Shown: positions 60,720-64,000 of the stretch, piece by piece
How the letters are laid out: every line of letters starts with the position of its first letter
Numbering within the stretch: the stretch's first letter is position 1
DNA from: Streptomyces griseicoloratus
GTDB lineage: Bacteria; Actinomycetota; Actinomycetes; Streptomycetales; Streptomycetaceae
Length of the DNA stretch: 64,000 bases
NCBI RefSeq assembly: GCF_014534645.1
Contig: NZ_JACVQF010000138.1
Span: 61,317 to 125,316, forward strand
Reading direction: 5' to 3'
The notes under the pieces: model-generated
The model's database searches: none
What the model was told of the DNA's origin: nothing
Seen by the model: the letters and a program-made list of their open reading frames with translations, nothing else
Position numbers and translations under genes: made by a program

Positions 60720-61985
60720 GTGCCGCTGCTCGACATCCGCGTCCCCGCCGTACTGCTGCGGATCGACCGGAATCCCTTTCACCACGGAACGCTGGGCGCC
60801 GTGCGTTCGCTCGGCAGAGCGGGAGTGGAGGTGCATCTCGTCGCCGACTCGGCGGGAAGTCCCGTCCACCGGTCGCGCTACGTACGCCGGATGCATCCCC
60901 CGCCACCGCCGGGGGCATCCGCGGAGGACATCGTCGCCGTGCTGCACCGCGTGGCCGGCCACCTCCCGTCCCCCGCGGTCCTCGTCCCGTTGGACGACGC
61001 GAGCGCGATCGCCGCGGCACGCATGCGGGACGCCCTCGCTCCCTCCTATCTGCTGCCGGCGATGCCGGGCGCGCTGGCCGAACGCGTCGCCGACAAGGCG
61101 GAACTGGCCGCCGTGTGCGCGTCCGCGGACGTGCCGCACCCGGTGACACTGATCCCGGACGGCCCGGACCGGGCCGTCGCCGACGTGCACCGGCTGGGAC
61201 TGCCGGTGGTGGCCAAGTGGAGCCGGCCCTGGCTGCTGCCGGCCGGCGCCGGACTGCGCAGCACCCAGCTGGTGCGGTCCGCGCGGCAGGCCCGCGAGCT
61301 GTACCTGCGCACCGAGGAGGCGGGCAGCCGGCTGCTGCTGCAGGAGTATCTGCCGCCCGGTCCGGACCGGGACTGGTTCTTCCACGGCTACGCCGACCGC
61401 TCGGGCACCCTGCGCGCGGGCGGCACGGGCCGCAAGCAACTGGCCTGGCCGCGTGGGGCCGGGCTGACCGCGGTGGGCCGCTGGACGCCCAATCCGCAGG
61501 TGCGGGCGCTGGCCGAGCGGCTCACCGGCGAGCTGGGCTACCGGGGCGTCCTCGACCTCGACTTCCGCCGCTGCGGCACGACGGGCCGCTACCACCTGCT
61601 CGACTTCAACCCCCGCCCCGGCGCCCAGTTCCGGCTCTTCGCGGACAGCGCGGGACTGGACGTCGTACGCGCCCTGCACCTGGACCTGACGCGGCGTCCG
61701 TTCCCGGACGGCTCCGCGGCGGCGGCCGGGCGGGCGTTCGTCGTCGAGAACTACGCGCCGCTCACCGCGCTGCGTCCGGCGCGGGACGGGCGCGAACTGG
61801 CCTGGTACGCCCGGGACGACCGCGGCCCCGGCTGGGCGATGTGGGCCCTGTGGGGCCGTCATGTGTCCGGCCGGCTGCGGGAACGGCTGGTCACGCCGAA
61901 GGCGGCGCCCGCGGCACCGGCACCCCTCCTGATCCCCCGGGCGGCCTCACCCTCCCTGACCGACAACGAGAAAGCGAGCAGTTGA
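60720..61985 (+). CDS. ATP-grasp carboxylate-amine ligase-like enzyme
   Basis: The product is 421 residues from GTG 60720 (AGAGAGGA upstream); an in-frame ATG at 60618 is a weaker alternative. N-terminal pre-ATP-grasp fold (LLRIDRNPFHHGTLGAVRSL), then DKAELAAVCASADVPHPVTL, LPVVAKWSRPW, the LLLQEYLPPGPDRDWFFHGY strand pair, and the metal-binding GVLDLDFRRCG with LLDFNPRPGAQFRLF. Such enzymes couple a carboxylate to an amine with ATP. It overlaps the flavoprotein gene by one base and may add an acyl or amino-acyl substituent to the neighbouring polysaccharide or to a small molecule; this is inference. Confidence 0.87.
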   Translation: MPLLDIRVPAVLLRIDRNPFHHGTLGAVRSLGRAGVEVHLVADSAGSPVHRSRYVRRMHPPPPPGASAEDIVAVLHRVAGHLPSPAVLVPLDDASAIAAARMRDALAPSYLLPAMPGALAERVADKAELAAVCASADVPHPVTLIPDGPDRAVADVHRLGLPVVAKWSRPWLLPAGAGLRSTQLVRSARQARELYLRTEEAGSRLLLQEYLPPGPDRDWFFHGYADRSGTLRAGGTGRKQLAWPRGAGLTAVGRWTPNPQVRALAERLTGELGYRGVLDLDFRRCGTTGRYHLLDFNPRPGAQFRLFADSAGLDVVRALHLDLTRRPFPDGSAAAAGRAFVVENYAPLTALRPARDGRELAWYARDDRGPGWAMWALWGRHVSGRLRERLVTPKAAPAAPAPLLIPRAASPSLTDNEKASS

Positions 61986-63259
61986 TGATGTACGACCTTC
62001 TGGTGGTCGGCGCGGGTCCGTACGGTCTGTCGATCGCCTCCCACGCCGCGGCGGCCGGACTGAACCTGCGTGTGTTCGGCCGGCCCATGGCGTCCTGGCG
62101 GGACCACATGCCCGGTGGCATGTTCCTGAAGTCGGAGCCGTGGGCGTCCAACCTCTCCGACCCGCAGGGCCGCTGGCGCCTGGACGTGTACTGCAAGGAG
62201 CACGGACTGACGGCACGTCACGCGGAGCCGATCCCGGTGACGGCGTTCGCGGCGTACGGCCTGTGGTTCGCGCGCCATGCCGTGCCGGAGGTGGACGAGC
62301 GCACGGTGATCCGGGTGGCGTCCGGCCCCGGAGGCTTCACGGCGCTCACCGAGGACGGCGAGACGGTGCACGCGCGGACGGTGGCGCTGGCGGTCGGTGT
62401 GATGCCGTTCATCGAGGTGCCGACCGCCCTGCGCGGACTGCACCCGGCGCTGGTGACGCACAGCAGCCACCACAGCGACCTCACCCCCTTCCGCGGCAAG
62501 GACGTGACGGTGATCGGCGGCGGCCAGGCGGCTCTGGAGACCGCGGCGCTGCTCGCGGAACAGGGCACGCGGGTCCGGGTCCTGGCGCGGGCCGAGGGAC
62601 TGCGGTGGAACGACGTGCCGCCGCCCTGGGAGCGCCCCTGGTGGCAGTCGGTCCGCTCCCCGCACAGCGGGCTCGGCCCCGGCTGGCGGAACTGGTTCTA
62701 CTCCGAGCGTCCCGGCCTGTTCCGGCGTCTGCCGCGGCAGACCCGCACGCGCATCGCGGCCACGGCACTGGGGCCGGCGGGCGCCTGGTGGGTGCGGGAC
62801 CGGGTGGAGCGCGCGGTGGAGCTGCTGCCGGGCCACGAGGTCACCGCGGCCTGTGCGGTGCCGGGCGGCGTACGGCTGGACACGGTGAACCGCGAGGGCA
62901 CGCTGCGCACCCTGGAGACCGAGCACGTCGTCGCGGCCACGGGGTTCCGGCCGCGCTGCGACCGCATGGGGATGCTCGCGCCCGAGCTGTGCGGGACGCT
63001 GGCGACCCTGCCCGACGGCTCCCCGGCGACCGGGCGCGACTTCGAGTCCTCCCATCCCGGCCTGTTCCTCGCGGGCCTCGTGACGGCCTCCGGCTTCGGG
63101 CCGGCCATGCGTTTCGTGCACGGTGCGACGTTCACGGCGTCGACCCTGGTGCAGGGGGTGCGGCGCCGGCTCAGGGCGACCCCGGCGCGCGGGACGGTTC
63201 CCGTTCCGGGGTCCGGCAGCCGAAGCGTGTCGCCGGCGCCGGCGCCGGTGAGCCGCTGA
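61985..63259 (+). CDS. FAD/NAD(P)-dependent oxidoreductase (FMO / N-hydroxylase-like)
   Basis: The product is 424 residues (MM start; the second ATG at 61988 is equally possible). FAD-binding LLVVGAGPYGLSIASHAAAA at the N-terminus, then WRDHMPGGMFLKSEPW. The NADPH-binding VTVIGGGQAALETAALLAEQ, and HVVAATGFRPRCD follow. The two-dinucleotide-site pattern is that of flavin monooxygenases and N-hydroxylases. It is coupled to the ATP-grasp gene, so the two probably act on one molecule. The C-terminal ~35 residues are a disordered Pro/Ser tail. Confidence 0.87.
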   Translation: MMYDLLVVGAGPYGLSIASHAAAAGLNLRVFGRPMASWRDHMPGGMFLKSEPWASNLSDPQGRWRLDVYCKEHGLTARHAEPIPVTAFAAYGLWFARHAVPEVDERTVIRVASGPGGFTALTEDGETVHARTVALAVGVMPFIEVPTALRGLHPALVTHSSHHSDLTPFRGKDVTVIGGGQAALETAALLAEQGTRVRVLARAEGLRWNDVPPPWERPWWQSVRSPHSGLGPGWRNWFYSERPGLFRRLPRQTRTRIAATALGPAGAWWVRDRVERAVELLPGHEVTAACAVPGGVRLDTVNREGTLRTLETEHVVAATGFRPRCDRMGMLAPELCGTLATLPDGSPATGRDFESSHPGLFLAGLVTASGFGPAMRFVHGATFTASTLVQGVRRRLRATPARGTVPVPGSGSRSVSPAPAPVSR

Positions 63260-63278
63260 CGGACCGCCCCGGGCAGCG

Positions 63279-63336
63279 GCGCGCCCCCGGACCGGCCCGG
63301 CCACGTCGTGGTGGCCCGTGTCGGTCCGGGGGCGCG
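63279..63336. terminator. Long hairpin between the flavoprotein and chaplin genes
   Basis: GCGCGCCCCCGGACCGG (63279-63295) pairs with the matching CGGTCCGGGGGCGCGC (63322-63336 region), with further pairing of the inner arms. It serves both convergent genes. Confidence 0.88.
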
Positions 63337-63391
63337 CCCGGTGGGAGTGGGGGAGGGTGCCGGACGGGTCGCGTCCGGCACCCCGGAGCGG

Positions 63392-64000
63392 TCACTGACG
63401 GGCGGCGGCCCGTCCGCGGCGGTACAGCATGGCTCCGCCGGTGAGCAGTGCGGCACCGGCGACCGAGGCCACCAGCATGCCCTCGCTGCCGGTCTCGGCC
63501 AGCTGGGGCGCCTCACCACCGGCCGGCGGCGTGTTGTCGCTGACGCGCGTGGGAGGGGCCGGCGTGCTGGTGGCCGGAGGCGCCTCGCAGTCGTCGCAGG
63601 CCGGCGTCTCCTCCTCGGTGCCGTAGCCGGGCTCCGGCGACCAGCCCGTCGTGTTGCCGCAGGAGTTGCCGTACGCCTCGTTGAGCACCGAGGCCACGTC
63701 GACGGTGTTCCCGCACACGTTCACCGGCACCGAGACCGGCAGCTGGACGTTGTTCCCGGCCAGCAGACCGTAGGAGTCCTCGGCGGTGCCCACCGCCCGG
63801 GCGCCGCTGGTGGAGCTGTCGGAGGACGACCCGTACGTTCCCTCCTCACGCGTGACGTTGCCGCACGAGTTGCCGTACGCGTCGTTCAGCGCCCCGACGA
63901 CGTCGACGCTGTTCCCGCACACGTTCACCGGCGCCGAGACCGGCACCTGAATGTTGTTCCCGGCCACCACGCCGGAGGAGTCCTCGGTGGTGCCCACCGC
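63392..64000 (-). CDS. chpA: Long chaplin with two chaplin repeats and sortase signal, 5' end outside window
   Basis: The frame is open at the right edge, so the signal peptide is not visible; about 203 codons are present. Two chaplin domains: AGNNIQVPVSAPVNVCGNSV with DAYGNSCGN, and AGNNVQLPVSVPVNVCGNTV with EAYGNSCGN, each with the two family cysteines. A Thr/Pro/Cys-rich spacer, the LAETG sortase signal, a membrane helix (GMLVASVAGAALLTGGAMLY) and RRGRAA follow. This is a ChpA/B/C-type long chaplin, anchored to the wall and nucleating the amyloid rodlet layer that makes aerial hyphae hydrophobic. chpA is suggested by position only. Confidence 0.93.
   Translation of the reverse strand, partial: AVGTTEDSSGVVAGNNIQVPVSAPVNVCGNSVDVVGALNDAYGNSCGNVTREEGTYGSSSDSSTSGARAVGTAEDSYGLLAGNNVQLPVSVPVNVCGNTVDVASVLNEAYGNSCGNTTGWSPEPGYGTEEETPACDDCEAPPATSTPAPPTRVSDNTPPAGGEAPQLAETGSEGMLVASVAGAALLTGGAMLYRRGRAAARQ

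Overview
The window is a high-GC (about 72%) actinobacterial chromosome segment, almost certainly from a Streptomyces. It shows G/C-ending codons, many GTG/TTG starts with GGAGG-type ribosome binding sites, a long chaplin, the melC tyrosinase operon, SsbB, LAxTG sortase signals and a ROK/GH4/kinase chitosan-type locus. From memory, the gene order resembles the S. coelicolor SCO265x to SCO2716 interval. That comparison is recall, not a search.

Left part (1-9.4 kb): the C-terminal end of a secreted glycosidase with a discoidin module; a PadR regulator coupled to an ABC ATPase and FtsX-type permease; an HNH endonuclease; an MscS channel; then a csnR-csnH-csnK-like chitosan/glucosamine locus. This locus has a clear palindromic operator but lacks the three csnEFG transporter genes that I recall between csnR and csnH.

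9.6-20.6 kb: a seven-gene signalling array in one direction. It has a four-helix membrane protein (GlnX-like), an extracytoplasmic solute-binding protein (GlnH-like), a coiled-coil protein, a PknG-type kinase with rubredoxin and TPR parts, a zinc-ribbon PP2C phosphatase, a von Willebrand A protein and a zinc-ribbon FHA protein. In Mycobacterium, GlnH, GlnX and PknG form an amino-acid sensing pathway. Here that core is joined to a phosphatase, a vWA protein and a phosphothreonine reader. This is the strongest candidate in the window for an under-described system.

20.7-33.1 kb: an isoaspartate-methyltransferase-like protein, a truncated haemoglobin, and a large ABC exporter operon (1088- and 906-residue permeases plus an ATPase with an AbrB-like tail). 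Two low-complexity ORFs are start/stop-coupled between its genes. An ettA operon with a thioesterase follows on the other strand.

33.1-36.5 kb: an accessory patch bounded by two diverged copies of a ~120-bp direct repeat. It holds a small HAD protein, two orphan proteins and a frameshifted GntR pseudogene, followed by a small membrane protein. 36.5-42.9 kb: a sortase-anchored thioester surface protein, SsbB and a pair of dynamin-like GTPases (probably the sporulation dynamins DynA/DynB).

43.2-49 kb: tRNA-Arg(UCU), an alpha/beta hydrolase with a cysteine nucleophile, a series of small secreted proteins (two are paralogues with a rodlin/chaplin-like flavour and matching upstream palindromes), and melC1-melC2. 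49-64 kb: a secreted protein, then an exopolysaccharide operon (two GT4 glycosyltransferases, phosphoglycosyltransferase, Wzy-like polymerase, MurJ-like flippase with a ~300-residue repeat tail, deacetylase, Wzz-like protein), an opposing GH26 enzyme, an ATP-grasp ligase with a flavoprotein, and a long sortase-type chaplin that runs off the right edge. The right half therefore looks like a developmental cell-surface region: septation, surface proteins, melanin, polysaccharide and hydrophobic coat.
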